From contig JABDOQ010000038.1 in assembly GCA_013043165.1 (NCBI GenBank), positions 1 through 36,152 of the forward strand: a stretch of 36,152 nucleotides of DNA, given 5' to 3'. Origin of the DNA: Woeseiaceae bacterium (lineage in GTDB: Bacteria > Pseudomonadota > Gammaproteobacteria > Steroidobacterales > Woeseiaceae). Shown here in pieces: positions 25,603 to 34,344 of this stretch. Under the pieces are notes generated by a model. The model saw only the letters and a program-made list of their open reading frames with translations, was not told where the DNA came from and searched no databases. Position 1 is the stretch's first letter, and every line of letters starts with the position of its first letter. The position numbers were made by a program, and so were the translations under genes.

Positions 25603-28344
25603 ATGAGTACGGGAATCGAAAAGAAGCTTCGTCGCCAGGACATCACGTTCGAAGACAAGGACCAGGCACTGCGCAACGATGTTCGCACGCTGGGCGCGAT
25701 GGTTGGCGATCTCATCCTTGAACAGAATGGCGAAGAGCTGTTCGAACTGGTCGAGAATGCTCGTTTGCGGGCCATCCGAAGACGTGAGAACAACGAAAAG
25801 ACCGGCGAAGAACTCGCAAGACTCGTCGAAGGGCTCGATCCTGACGTTGCGCTGCAGCTGATTCGCAGCTTCTCGACGTACTTTCAAATGGTCAACACCG
25901 CCGAAAAAGTGCACCGCATTCGGAGACGACTTGAATACCTTCGCGATGCTGATCAAAACCAGCCTGGTGGACTTGAAGAGACCTTACTCAAACTCAAAGC
26001 ATCGGGCATGGACGTTGACGGCTTGCAGGCGTTGCTCGATTCGATGTTGATCGAACCGGTGTTCACGGCGCATCCGACCGAACCGACGCGCCGAACGATG
26101 CTCAGAAAGGAACAGAACACCGTCAAGCATCTTGTCGAATTGTTGAATCCGACGATGACTCCCCATGAAACCAGCGTCGCGTGGAAAAACATCAGGCGAA
26201 TCGCTACGACCGGTTGGCAGACGGATGAGCATCCTTCCGAACAGATGACGGTTGCCGACGAGCTCGAGCACGTCCTGTTTTTCGTCACGGACGTACTTTA
26301 CCGCGCGATTCCACCATTTTATGAAGATATTCGGCAGGCCATCATCGATATCTATGGCGAAGAAGCAAGACATGTTGAGCTGCCGTCCCTCGTAAAATTC
26401 GCGTCCTGGGTCGGTGGCGACATGGATGGCAACCCGAACGTCAACGCGAAGACGATTCGGGCCACCCTCGCAAGACAACGCTCACTGATTCTCGATCTCT
26501 ATTTCAAAGAATGCGCGGCGATCAGTGCCAAGCTCAGCCAGTCAGAGGGTCGAGCCACATTCAGCCAGGGTATGCTGGACAAGATCGAGCAGTACCGTGA
26601 AATCTTTCCCAACGCTTATCATGCTGTTCCGGCCCGCCACAGGGAAATGCCCTACCGCGTATTCCTCCGCCTGGTCCAGCAACGACTGCAGTCGACCTAC
26701 GACGACGATATTTTCCCCTACGAAAAAGTGGAACAGTTCGTCAAGGACATCGAGCTTATCGCCGAGAGCCTGACGTGCAATAAGGGCAGACACGCAGGCC
26801 TGTTTTCCGTGCAACGACTGCTGCGACGCATCCGCACCTTCGGTTTTCACCTGGTGACACTCGACGTTCGCCAGGACGCAGAGGTTCACCGGCGTGTAAT
26901 CGCGGAGTGTCTCGGCGACGATGATTGGCTTGAACGGCCTGCCGAAGAACGTACCAAAAGAGTCCTGCAGGCCATTACAGCGCGCGAAAGTCCGCCGATG
27001 ACCCTGAGTACTTTGGCGCGCAAAACAATAAGCGTATTTCAAGCCATCGCTTTTTGTCGCCGGAAATACGGCAAGAAGTCCATCGGCCCGTTTATCATCA
27101 GCATGACCCAGGGCGCTGACGATATTTTGTCCGTGCTTTTGCTGGCGCAATGGGGCGAACTCCACAATCGACGTGGCGAGGTACCGCTCGACGTCACCCC
27201 CCTGCTCGAAACCGTTGATGATCTGGACAATGGTCCGGAGATTCTCGAAATATTGTTGAGCACGAAATTGTATCGCGAACATCTCGCGAAGCGCGGCAAT
27301 CGGCAGACGGTAATGATCGGCTATTCCGACAGCAACAAGGATGGCGGTCTGGCGTCGGCCCGATGGGCGCTGCAAAACGCCCAGGAAGCGCTCGTGAATG
27401 CGGTTGAGTCGCAGGACATTGAGCTGACACTTTTCCATGGCCGCGGCGGTACGATCAGCCGCGGTGGCAGCAAGACGCATGTTGCCGTGCTTGGCGCTCC
27501 GCCAGGCACGGTAAATGGCCGGCTGCGCGTAACCGAGCAGGGCGAAATAATCAATGAGAAGTACGGTCTTCGCGGCATAGCGCTGCGTACGCTGGAACAA
27601 GTTACGGGTTCGGTGGCACTCGCGACTGCATTGCCGACGCACCGCGGCAACGACATGCCGGAATGGCATGAGATGATGGACGTCATAGCTGCCGAGAGTC
27701 GCCGTGCGTATCGCAAGCTGATTTATGAAATGCCGCATTTCTACGACTACTTCAGAAAAGCAACGCCCATCGATGTAATCGAGCGTATGCGAATTGGTTC
27801 GCGGCCATCGGCGCGTCGCTCACAATCCGGTATCGAGGACCTGCGCGCAATCCCCTGGGTATTCTCCTGGACACAGGCTCGATTCGTACTGCCGGGCTGG
27901 TACGGAATCGGTAGCGGGATTGCAAAGGCAGCCAGGCAATTTGGCGACGATTCTTTTCGTGAGATGTTTGCCGAATGGTATTTCCTGCGCTCCCTGACGG
28001 CCGACGCCGAAATGGTACTTGCCAAATCCGACCTGGGAATAGCCGAACTGTATTCGAAACTCGCCGGTGACCTTCATGATGAGTTCTTTCCAATCATTCA
28101 GGGTGAATACGACCTGACACGAGACCTGATCCTCGAGTATTCGGATCACGAGTCGCTGCTCGAGGGTGACGTAACCCTGCAAAGAGCGATCATGCTTCGT
28201 AACCCGTATGTCGATCCGATGAGCCTGATGCAGGTGGACCTGCTATCGAGGTGGCGGGCGTCGAATTGCGAAGACGAGAAGTTGTTCGCGGCGCTGCTCG
28301 CCAGCGTGAACGGCATCGCGCAGGGCCTGCAAAACACGGGCTGA
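25603..28344 (+). CDS. ppc: Phosphoenolpyruvate carboxylase
   Basis: Carboxylates PEP with bicarbonate to oxaloacetate, refilling the TCA cycle. The 913-aa protein has all core motifs: VFTAHPTEPTRRT (catalytic His), WVGGDMDGNPNV, GFHLVTLDVRQ, GYSDSNKDGG, LFHGRGGTISRGG (the usual G of GRGG is S), EQGEIINEKYG, RAIPWVFSWTQARFVLPGWYG and the C-terminal QNTG that reaches the active or allosteric site. Length is normal. It sits 26 nt after yajQ with AAGAAGAAG as a weak ribosome binding site, so the two may be co-transcribed. Confidence 0.98.
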   Translation: MSTGIEKKLRRQDITFEDKDQALRNDVRTLGAMVGDLILEQNGEELFELVENARLRAIRRRENNEKTGEELARLVEGLDPDVALQLIRSFSTYFQMVNTAEKVHRIRRRLEYLRDADQNQPGGLEETLLKLKASGMDVDGLQALLDSMLIEPVFTAHPTEPTRRTMLRKEQNTVKHLVELLNPTMTPHETSVAWKNIRRIATTGWQTDEHPSEQMTVADELEHVLFFVTDVLYRAIPPFYEDIRQAIIDIYGEEARHVELPSLVKFASWVGGDMDGNPNVNAKTIRATLARQRSLILDLYFKECAAISAKLSQSEGRATFSQGMLDKIEQYREIFPNAYHAVPARHREMPYRVFLRLVQQRLQSTYDDDIFPYEKVEQFVKDIELIAESLTCNKGRHAGLFSVQRLLRRIRTFGFHLVTLDVRQDAEVHRRVIAECLGDDDWLERPAEERTKRVLQAITARESPPMTLSTLARKTISVFQAIAFCRRKYGKKSIGPFIISMTQGADDILSVLLLAQWGELHNRRGEVPLDVTPLLETVDDLDNGPEILEILLSTKLYREHLAKRGNRQTVMIGYSDSNKDGGLASARWALQNAQEALVNAVESQDIELTLFHGRGGTISRGGSKTHVAVLGAPPGTVNGRLRVTEQGEIINEKYGLRGIALRTLEQVTGSVALATALPTHRGNDMPEWHEMMDVIAAESRRAYRKLIYEMPHFYDYFRKATPIDVIERMRIGSRPSARRSQSGIEDLRAIPWVFSWTQARFVLPGWYGIGSGIAKAARQFGDDSFREMFAEWYFLRSLTADAEMVLAKSDLGIAELYSKLAGDLHDEFFPIIQGEYDLTRDLILEYSDHESLLEGDVTLQRAIMLRNPYVDPMSLMQVDLLSRWRASNCEDEKLFAALLASVNGIAQGLQNTG

Positions 28345-28462
28345 CCACCCGCACCTTCCCCCTCCCTCACCAGCCGAGATTCGAGGGCTCCGCTTGCTTT
28401 GGCGTCCTGCGTCGCGGCGCTCCGCACGACGCTCAAGGAACCCCCAAACGCGGCCCTCAGGC

Positions 28463-28558
28463 GGCACGATTGAGCAGCGGCGGCGAGTGCGGGTGTGTTT
28501 TGCGACGCGACGTTGCGTAGCTGGAGCCAGCAAAATCTGCCCGTGCTCGTCGCCGCGG
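28463..28558. repeat. 96-bp structured intergenic repeat, copy 2
   Basis: Second copy of the element at 15062-15157, in the same orientation and again between convergent genes, 33 bp beyond the nitroreductase stop. The outer stem (GCGGCGGCGAGTGCGGG with CCCGTGCTCGTCGCCGC) is retained with G-U pairs at the changed positions; ACGC-GACGTT-GCGT and GCTGG-AG-CCAGC lie inside. Confidence 0.85.
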
Positions 28559-28562
28559 TCAG

Positions 28563-28590
28563 ATGGATGGTGGTGGGTGGTGGGTGGTGG
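28563..28590 (+). repeat. G-rich GGTGG/TGGG tract
   Basis: A run of GGTGG and TGGG units (ATGGATGGTGGTGGGTGGTG and onward) fills the space between repeat copy 2 and the stop of the nitroreductase gene. It could form a two-tetrad G-quadruplex on the plus strand, or be a simple-sequence expansion. Confidence 0.6.
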
Positions 28591-28591
28591 C

Positions 28592-29266
28592 TTAGGTATC
28601 GATGAAGCTCGCGATTTCTTCGAGCGATTTGCGCCCGATGTCCGGCACCCGGGCATCATCGGCCGGATACCCGACCACGAGTAACAGGAACGGCCGTTCG
28701 CTCTTCGGCCTGCCCAGTATTTCATTGAGGAACTTCATCGGGCTCGGCGTGTGTGTCAGCGTTGCAAGACCCGCCACATGCAGCGCCGTTATCAGCATGC
28801 CGGTCGCCAGGCCCGTCGACTCCGCCGGGTAGTAGTGCTTCACCTTGCAACCGTCAGGCAGTTCGCCAAATTTCTGCAGGAACACTGCGATCAGGTACGG
28901 GGCTTTTTCCAGGAACGGTTTCTGATCGTCGGTGCCGAGCGGCGCCAGTGCTGCGAGCCATTCCTCTGACGCTCGATGCGTATAGAATTCGCGTTCTTCC
29001 GCCTCGGCCGCCTCGCGAATCTTCTTCTTGGTTTCGGGGCCGCTGACGACAGCGAAATGCCATGGCTGCAGGTTGGCCCCGCTGGGCGCCGTGCTGGCGG
29101 CTTCGAGCGCGGTCTCGATAATATCCCGCGGCACGGGCCGATCGGAAAACTCGCGAACGGTGCGGCGGCGATTTATGTCGGCAAAAAAATCTGTGACGCG
29201 CCGTCGCATTTCCTCGATAGGATACTCCCGGTATTCAGAAAGCGGAATGGTTGGGTAGCTACTCAC
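28592..29266 (-). CDS. Nitroreductase-family flavoprotein, iodotyrosine-deiodinase-like
   Basis: A 224-aa FMN-dependent nitroreductase-fold protein: [93 protein letters not shown]. It resembles the iodotyrosine deiodinase (IYD) branch. The three residues that clamp the substrate zwitterion in animal IYD (Glu, Tyr, Lys, spaced 4 and 21) are matched by E91, Y95 and K116. The bacterial role is unknown; reductive dehalogenation of halotyrosines is the best guess. The GTG start at 29266 has AAGGGGA 4 nt upstream. It follows the YcgN gene on the same strand with a 36-nt gap. Confidence 0.85.
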   Translation of the reverse strand: MSSYPTIPLSEYREYPIEEMRRRVTDFFADINRRRTVREFSDRPVPRDIIETALEAASTAPSGANLQPWHFAVVSGPETKKKIREAAEAEEREFYTHRASEEWLAALAPLGTDDQKPFLEKAPYLIAVFLQKFGELPDGCKVKHYYPAESTGLATGMLITALHVAGLATLTHTPSPMKFLNEILGRPKSERPFLLLVVGYPADDARVPDIGRKSLEEIASFIDT

Positions 29267-29302
29267 GATGTCCCCTTTTTTCGAATTCGCAACGAGTGCC
29301 GG

Positions 29303-29743
29303 CTAGTGGTCGGGCTCGCCGAGTTTTTGCACAACGCGCCACTCGACGCCGTCGTTCTCTGATATGGACCGTCCCAGCATCGATATCCCCGCCTCGTGCA
29401 CTGACTCGGGCCGGCCGCTAATCAGTGGATGCCACTCGGGCAGATCCTTGCCGTCGGCGAGTCGCCTGTATGCACAGCTCGCCGGCAGCCAGCGAAACGC
29501 CTCCGGACGATCGACCGACAGCACCAGGCAATCCGCGACGCGCTTTGCGCGCGACGCGTAATCAGTGCAGCGGCAGGTCTCGACATCCAGCAGGCGACAC
29601 GCGATGTCCGTGTAATAGACTTCGCCGGTATCCTCGTCCTCCAGTTTGTGCATGCAGCACAGCGCACAACCGTCGCACAGGGATTCCCACTCCTTTTGAT
29701 CCAGCTCGGCCAGCGATTTGCGTTTCCAGAATTGATCCGTCAT
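29303..29743 (-). CDS. YcgN family cysteine-cluster protein
   Basis: A 146-aa member of the YcgN/UPF0260 family, related to zinc/iron-chelate-binding proteins: FWKRKSLAELDQKEWESLCDGCALCC, YYTDIACRLLDVETCRCTDY, CLVLSVDRPEAFRWLPASCAYRRLADGKDLPEWHPL. Eight or more cysteines could bind a metal or iron-sulfur cluster; the function is not established. The frame is open 45 codons further upstream, but ATG 29743 gives the family N-terminus and has GGGGA close by. It is divergent from the hydroxyacid dehydrogenase gene with only 37 nt between starts. Confidence 0.93.
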   Translation of the reverse strand: MTDQFWKRKSLAELDQKEWESLCDGCALCCMHKLEDEDTGEVYYTDIACRLLDVETCRCTDYASRAKRVADCLVLSVDRPEAFRWLPASCAYRRLADGKDLPEWHPLISGRPESVHEAGISMLGRSISENDGVEWRVVQKLGEPDH

Positions 29744-29780
29744 CGTCCCCACTTTGCGACAGCGGGCATCGAATATCCAC

Positions 29781-30734
29781 ATGAAAGCCGTGTTTCTCGA
29801 CTGGGCAACGATGGGCCCTGACCTCGATACCGCGGAGCTGCGTGCCTTACTGCCGGAGCTCGAGGTGTTTGACGTCACCGAGGATCACGAGGTCGCTGCA
29901 CGAATTCAGGACGCCGCGTTTGTTCTCACCAACAAGATTCGCCTGACCGATGAACTTCTGAACCGCTGTCCCGAGCTGCAATTCATTGGTCTCACCGCGA
30001 CAGGTACGGACAATGTCAACCTCGAGACGGCGGCAAGACACGGCGTTGCGGTCTGTAATATCCGTGCGTACTGCACGCAGTCGGTGGCCGAACACGTTTT
30101 TGGCTGCCTGCTGAGCCTGACACACAATCTCGGCAGGTATGCCGCTGATGTGCGCGCCGGCGAGTGGCAAAAATCTGATAATTTTTGCCTGCTGACGCAT
30201 CCGGTACGCGAGCTGTCGGCAATGACACTCGGTATCGTGGGCTACGGCGAGCTGGGCAAGGGCGTTGCAAAAACAGGCGCTGCGTTCGGCATGGAAGTTA
30301 TCGTTTCGATGCGTCCCGGAACGAGCGAGGACCGCGACGGGAGAGTCTCTTTTGACGAGCTGCTGGCACGCTCTGATGCCATCTCGCTGCACTGTCCGCT
30401 CAACGACGACACGCGCAGACTTTTCGGCAGAGAAGAATTTCTGAAGATGAAAAACGATGCGATCCTGATCAACACGGCGCGCGGCGGACTGATCGATTCG
30501 GCGGCCCTCGCCGAGGCCCTCTGCAACGGACAGATCGCGGCTGCGGCTATCGATGTGTTGCCCAAAGAGCCGCCTGTGCAGGGCGACCCGCTGCTGGATT
30601 ACAAGGGCGACAACCTCATCGTTACACCGCACATCGCCTGGGCCAGCAACGAAGCGCGCCAGGCCGCCGTGAACGAGCTCGCCGCCAACATCGCCGCGTT
30701 CATGGAGGGTCGTCAACGCAATCGCGTCGTCTGA
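29781..30734 (+). CDS. D-2-hydroxyacid dehydrogenase (glycerate dehydrogenase-like)
   Basis: A 317-aa cytosolic NAD(P)-dependent dehydrogenase. Features: the N-terminal substrate region (KAVFLDWATMGP.., LTATGTDNVNLETAARHGVAVCNI), the Rossmann motif GIVGYGELGKGVAK, INTARGGLID (catalytic Arg), DVLPKEPP (Glu) and VTPHIAWAS (His). It is closest to the HprA-like hydroxypyruvate/glycerate dehydrogenases; substrate not certain. ATG 29781 gives the family start. The TGA stop abuts the stop of the convergent Nudix gene with no base between. Confidence 0.92.
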   Translation: MKAVFLDWATMGPDLDTAELRALLPELEVFDVTEDHEVAARIQDAAFVLTNKIRLTDELLNRCPELQFIGLTATGTDNVNLETAARHGVAVCNIRAYCTQSVAEHVFGCLLSLTHNLGRYAADVRAGEWQKSDNFCLLTHPVRELSAMTLGIVGYGELGKGVAKTGAAFGMEVIVSMRPGTSEDRDGRVSFDELLARSDAISLHCPLNDDTRRLFGREEFLKMKNDAILINTARGGLIDSAALAEALCNGQIAAAAIDVLPKEPPVQGDPLLDYKGDNLIVTPHIAWASNEARQAAVNELAANIAAFMEGRQRNRVV

Positions 30735-31151
30735 TCAGGCGCCTATGATCTGCCGGGCCCACTGCACGATCTGGCGCACGCGAGGCGAGCCGAGGTCGTA
30801 CGCCTCATTGAACGTCACCCAGCGCCACTCGTGATGTTCGGGCTCGCCCGTTTCGGGTGACAGCCCCATCTCGACGACTTCGGTTTCGGTCCTCGCGATG
30901 TAGTAGCGGGCGACCTTGCCGCGGCTGTAGGGCCCGGTCTCGAAGTAGCGCTCGCCCCAGTCGAACGCGAGGTCGGCTACGCTTGTCTCCTCGCGCACTT
31001 CCCGCCGGGCCGCCTGCATCGGCTCTTCGCCCTGCTCGCGGACGCCCTTCGGAAAGTCCCAGTGATGAAAAGCGCGCAGCATCAGCGTAGACCAGCCCTG
31101 CCCTGTTTTTCGGGCCAGCACGATGCCGCAAGAGAGCGTGCGCTCGGTCAC
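30735..31151 (-). CDS. Nudix hydrolase, Ap4A-hydrolase-like
   Basis: A 138-aa Nudix protein with the box G-x5-E-x7-REVREETS (FPKGVREQGEEPMQAARREVREETSV; the penultimate Gly of the consensus is Ser). HHWDFPKG and the overall length resemble asymmetric diadenosine tetraphosphatases and related pyrophosphohydrolases. The frame is open 36 codons upstream inside the permease gene; GTG 31151 is chosen because it forms a GTGA overlap with the permease stop and gives the family N-terminus (TERTLSCGIVLA). Third gene of the ybbA-ybbP-nudix unit. Confidence 0.88.
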   Translation of the reverse strand: MTERTLSCGIVLARKTGQGWSTLMLRAFHHWDFPKGVREQGEEPMQAARREVREETSVADLAFDWGERYFETGPYSRGKVARYYIARTETEVVEMGLSPETGEPEHHEWRWVTFNEAYDLGSPRVRQIVQWARQIIGA

Positions 31152-33640
31152 GTCGCCATTCGCAGTACGTCGGCCGGGGCGGCGTTGATCGCGCCGCGGG
31201 CGGCGAAGAAGCCGCTTATGCAGACCAGCAGGACACCGGCCGTAAGACCGATAACCCACAGCAGCGGGTTGAATTCATAGGGCAGCTGGAAAAGCTGCAC
31301 GGCGACGACGGCAGCGAGGATCGAAGCGCCGGCTGACGCCAGGATGCCGGCGGCAACGCCGAGGGCCGCGAATTCGGCCATGACACCGAAAAACACCGTA
31401 CGGCGGCGAGCGCCCAACGCGCGAAGCATGGCACTCTCGAAACGCCGCTCGTCAATGGTCGACTGCACGGCCGCGAACAACACCGCTACGCCTGCCGCCA
31501 GCGTAAAAACAAATACGGCCTGCACAGCAAGGCTGGCTTTCTCGATGATGCCGCGAACCTGCTCGAGGATTGCGCCAAGATCAATTACCGAAATACTCGG
31601 ATAGCTACGTACGAGATCAACAAGCATCGACTGCTGATCGTCCTCGATTTTCATGCTCGAGATGTACGTCGTCGGCATGCCGTCGAGCGCACCGGGCGAC
31701 AGGACGATAAAGAAGTTGGGCTGAAACGAGTCCCAGTTCACTTTTCGGATGCTCGCAATCCCGGCCTCGACCTGTTGCCCTGCCACGAAAAATTTCAGAC
31801 GATCGCCAATTTTGAGGCCGGCGTTAATGGCGGATTCCTCTTCAATGGAAACGAGTGGCGGGCCATCGTAGTCGGCGGGCCACCACTCGCCTTGCAGCAG
31901 CTCGTTGCTGGGGCTCATCTCTGCCGTCCACGACAGGTTCGCCTCACGATTCGCCAGCCAGCGACCGTCGTCATTGGGATACTCGCGATCTTTGACAGAT
32001 GTGCCGTTGATCGTGGTCATGCGCGCTCGCACCAGGGGTGTGAACCTCGGCACTTTCACACCATTCTTTTCAAAAAATGCGCCGACCGCGTTGACCTCGT
32101 CTGGCTGGATATTGATCAGGAAATGATTCGGCGCATCCGCATCAAGCGTCTGTCGCCAACCTTCCAGCAAGTCGGTGCGCACGAGCGTTAGCAGCAGCAG
32201 CACCGTCAGCCCGAGGCCGAACGCAACGACCTGAACTGCGCTCGCGCGGCCCCGGCGTGCAACATTCGCGAGGCCATAGCGCCAGGCAACGCCGACTCCC
32301 GACCGAAAGCGACCAATCAGGGCAACGAGTCCGCGACCAACGAGGTACAGCGCCCCGGCGATCACCATGATGCCGCCAATCAGGATGACCAGCATGCGCG
32401 GATCGCCCACCGAGCCGTACAACAGGGCTGCGACGGCAGCAAGAGAAAGCCCGGACACGAGCAGGCGCGACGGCGGAGGCGGCATGGCGTCGTGGCGCAG
32501 GACACGCAGGGGCGGCGTATTGCGGAGTTGTATCAATGCCGGCAAGGCAAAACCGAGCAACAAGACCATGGCGCTGCCGCTCGCGAGCACGACGGGCCGG
32601 AGTCCCGGGTTCGGCAGATCGCTGGCAATCAGGTCGACAAGGATGCGCGACAGCAATTCTTCCGCCGCAAAGCCTGCGATGCTGCCGACGACCACGCCCA
32701 GCACGCCGAGCAACATGAGCTGAATCAGCGCCACCGCGATAACAAATCCCTGGGTTGCACCGAGACTTTTCATCAACGCCACGGTGTCCATGCGTCGATG
32801 CGCGAAGCGCCGTGCCGACATTGCCACGGCGACCGCACTGAGTAACAGGCTCATTACGGCCGTAAGCGAAAGAAAGCGCTGTGCCCGGTCGGCCGCATTG
32901 TACGCCCGCTCACTGCTCTCTTCCTGGCTGCGAATGCGCACCGATTCGGGGAGCTTGTCCTGGATGGCCTCGTTGAACGCGGTTACAGCCCCTTCGTCAC
33001 CAGCGACAAGCAGCGCATAGCTGACGCGACTACCCTCGCCGATCAGCCCGCTACGCGAGATATCCGCAGCGTTCATGAGAAGCGACGGGGCCAGCGAGGC
33101 AAATCCTATCGACTGGTCCGGGCGATAGGTCAGTACGGCCGAGACCCTGAGATCAAGCTCGCCGACTGACAGAACGTCGCCAATATCGGCGCCGACCCGT
33201 GCCAACAGCGTCCCGTCGGCCCAGACTTCGCCGCTTTCGGGTATGCCCTCGACTTCCCGCTGCTCGCCAAAAAGCTGGTCCGCCACGCGCACGGTGCCGC
33301 GAAGCGGGTAGCCCTCACTAATGGCGTTGATCGAGGCCAGGGCACTGTTGTCGCCGGCAAATACAACCGATGGAAAGGACATCGTCTCGGCTGTGTCGAG
33401 GCCATACCCGGCGGCGAGCTCGCTCCATGCCGCCGGCACGGGCTCCTGCGACCGGAGCCGCAAATCGGCCGCGAGCACTTCGTTGGCCTGGCGCGCGACG
33501 GCTTTGCCGATGCGGTCGGTAAGAAATCCGACCGCGGTCAGCGCTCCGACCGCGAGTCCGACCGCGGCAAGCAGTACCAGGACCTCCCCCGAGCGCAGCT
33601 CGCGTCCAAAGGTCCGTAGCGCGAATGCAACCGCCTTCAC
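31148..33640 (-). CDS. ybbP: ABC transporter permease, YbbP/FtsX family
   Basis: An 830-aa inner-membrane permease: an N-terminal helix (VLVLLAAVGLAVGALTAVGFL), a large periplasmic MacB-like domain, FtsX-type helix bundles (FLSLTAVMSLLLSAVAVAMSARRF, VIAVALIQLMLLGVLGVVVGSIAGF, VVLASGSAMVLLLGFALPALIQL), a second periplasmic domain, and a C-terminal FtsX bundle (AVFVFTLAAGVAVLFAAVQSTIDER, LGVAAGILASAGASILAAVV). This two-FtsX layout is typical of YbbP. With YbbA and the TesA neighbour it is thought to act on lipid or hydrophobic cargo, but the substrate is unproven. The GTG start shares GTGA with the ybbA stop. Confidence 0.92.
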   Translation of the reverse strand: MKAVAFALRTFGRELRSGEVLVLLAAVGLAVGALTAVGFLTDRIGKAVARQANEVLAADLRLRSQEPVPAAWSELAAGYGLDTAETMSFPSVVFAGDNSALASINAISEGYPLRGTVRVADQLFGEQREVEGIPESGEVWADGTLLARVGADIGDVLSVGELDLRVSAVLTYRPDQSIGFASLAPSLLMNAADISRSGLIGEGSRVSYALLVAGDEGAVTAFNEAIQDKLPESVRIRSQEESSERAYNAADRAQRFLSLTAVMSLLLSAVAVAMSARRFAHRRMDTVALMKSLGATQGFVIAVALIQLMLLGVLGVVVGSIAGFAAEELLSRILVDLIASDLPNPGLRPVVLASGSAMVLLLGFALPALIQLRNTPPLRVLRHDAMPPPPSRLLVSGLSLAAVAALLYGSVGDPRMLVILIGGIMVIAGALYLVGRGLVALIGRFRSGVGVAWRYGLANVARRGRASAVQVVAFGLGLTVLLLLTLVRTDLLEGWRQTLDADAPNHFLINIQPDEVNAVGAFFEKNGVKVPRFTPLVRARMTTINGTSVKDREYPNDDGRWLANREANLSWTAEMSPSNELLQGEWWPADYDGPPLVSIEEESAINAGLKIGDRLKFFVAGQQVEAGIASIRKVNWDSFQPNFFIVLSPGALDGMPTTYISSMKIEDDQQSMLVDLVRSYPSISVIDLGAILEQVRGIIEKASLAVQAVFVFTLAAGVAVLFAAVQSTIDERRFESAMLRALGARRRTVFFGVMAEFAALGVAAGILASAGASILAAVVAVQLFQLPYEFNPLLWVIGLTAGVLLVCISGFFAARGAINAAPADVLRMAT

Positions 33641-34344
33641 GCAGCGGCCTCGCTATCGCTCACGAGGCGTCCCGCATCGAGGCTCAGAATGCGATCACAG
33701 CGTTCGGCAAGGCTTATGTCATGGGTAACCAGGACGAGCGTCGTTCTGGAGCTGCGATTGAGGTTGAACATCAGCTCCATGATGTTGGCACCGGTACCGG
33801 CGTCGAGATTACCGGTCGGCTCATCGGCAAACAAAACCGCGGGTTCGGTCGCAAACGCCCGCGCGATCGCAACCCGCTGCTTCTCGCCGCCCGACAGCTG
33901 CGACGGATAGTGGCTCCAGCGATCCTTCAGGCCCACCTGCTCTATGATCACGCGGGCGGCCGTCCGGGCGTCGCTCTTGCCCGCCAGTTCGAGCGGCAGC
34001 ATGACGTTTTCGAGGGCATTGAGAGACGGCACGAGATGAAACGACTGAAAAACAAAGCCGACGCTGTCGGCACGGACGCCTGCGCGACCATCCTCGTCCA
34101 GCTCCGACAGGTTGGCGCCATTCAGGACGACATGACCTCTGGTTGGCAGGTCGAGGCCTGCCAACAGGGCCAGCAGCGTCGACTTTCCGGCGCCCGATGG
34201 CCCGACGACGGCGACAGACTCGCCGGCCACAATCCGGAAACTCACGTCCGAAAGAATAGTCAGACTCCCTTCCGGGCTGCTAACCTCTTTACTGACCTGA
34301 ATGGCCTCCAGCACCAGATCCTTGCTTACTGACTCATTTCCCAT
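33637..34344 (-). CDS. ybbA: ABC transporter ATP-binding protein YbbA
   Basis: A 235-aa ATPase of the LolD/MacB type: Walker A GPSGAGKST, Q-loop VFQSFHLVPSLNALEN, signature LSGGEKQRVAIARA, Walker B AVLFADEPTGNLD, H-loop VTHD. It powers the YbbP permease. The frame is open far upstream (to 34746), but ATG 34344 matches the YbbA N-terminus; GTG 34314 with AAGGA upstream is an alternative. The start codon overlaps that of divergent tesA within CATG. Confidence 0.94.
   Translation of the reverse strand: MGNESVSKDLVLEAIQVSKEVSSPEGSLTILSDVSFRIVAGESVAVVGPSGAGKSTLLALLAGLDLPTRGHVVLNGANLSELDEDGRAGVRADSVGFVFQSFHLVPSLNALENVMLPLELAGKSDARTAARVIIEQVGLKDRWSHYPSQLSGGEKQRVAIARAFATEPAVLFADEPTGNLDAGTGANIMELMFNLNRSSRTTLVLVTHDISLAERCDRILSLDAGRLVSDSEAAA

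Noticed and set aside
26542..27738. 398-codon minus-strand frame
   Set aside because: Lies wholly antisense to ppc; shadow of GC-rich codon usage.
29847..30716. 289-codon minus-strand frame
   Set aside because: Antisense to the hydroxyacid dehydrogenase gene, which has all catalytic motifs.
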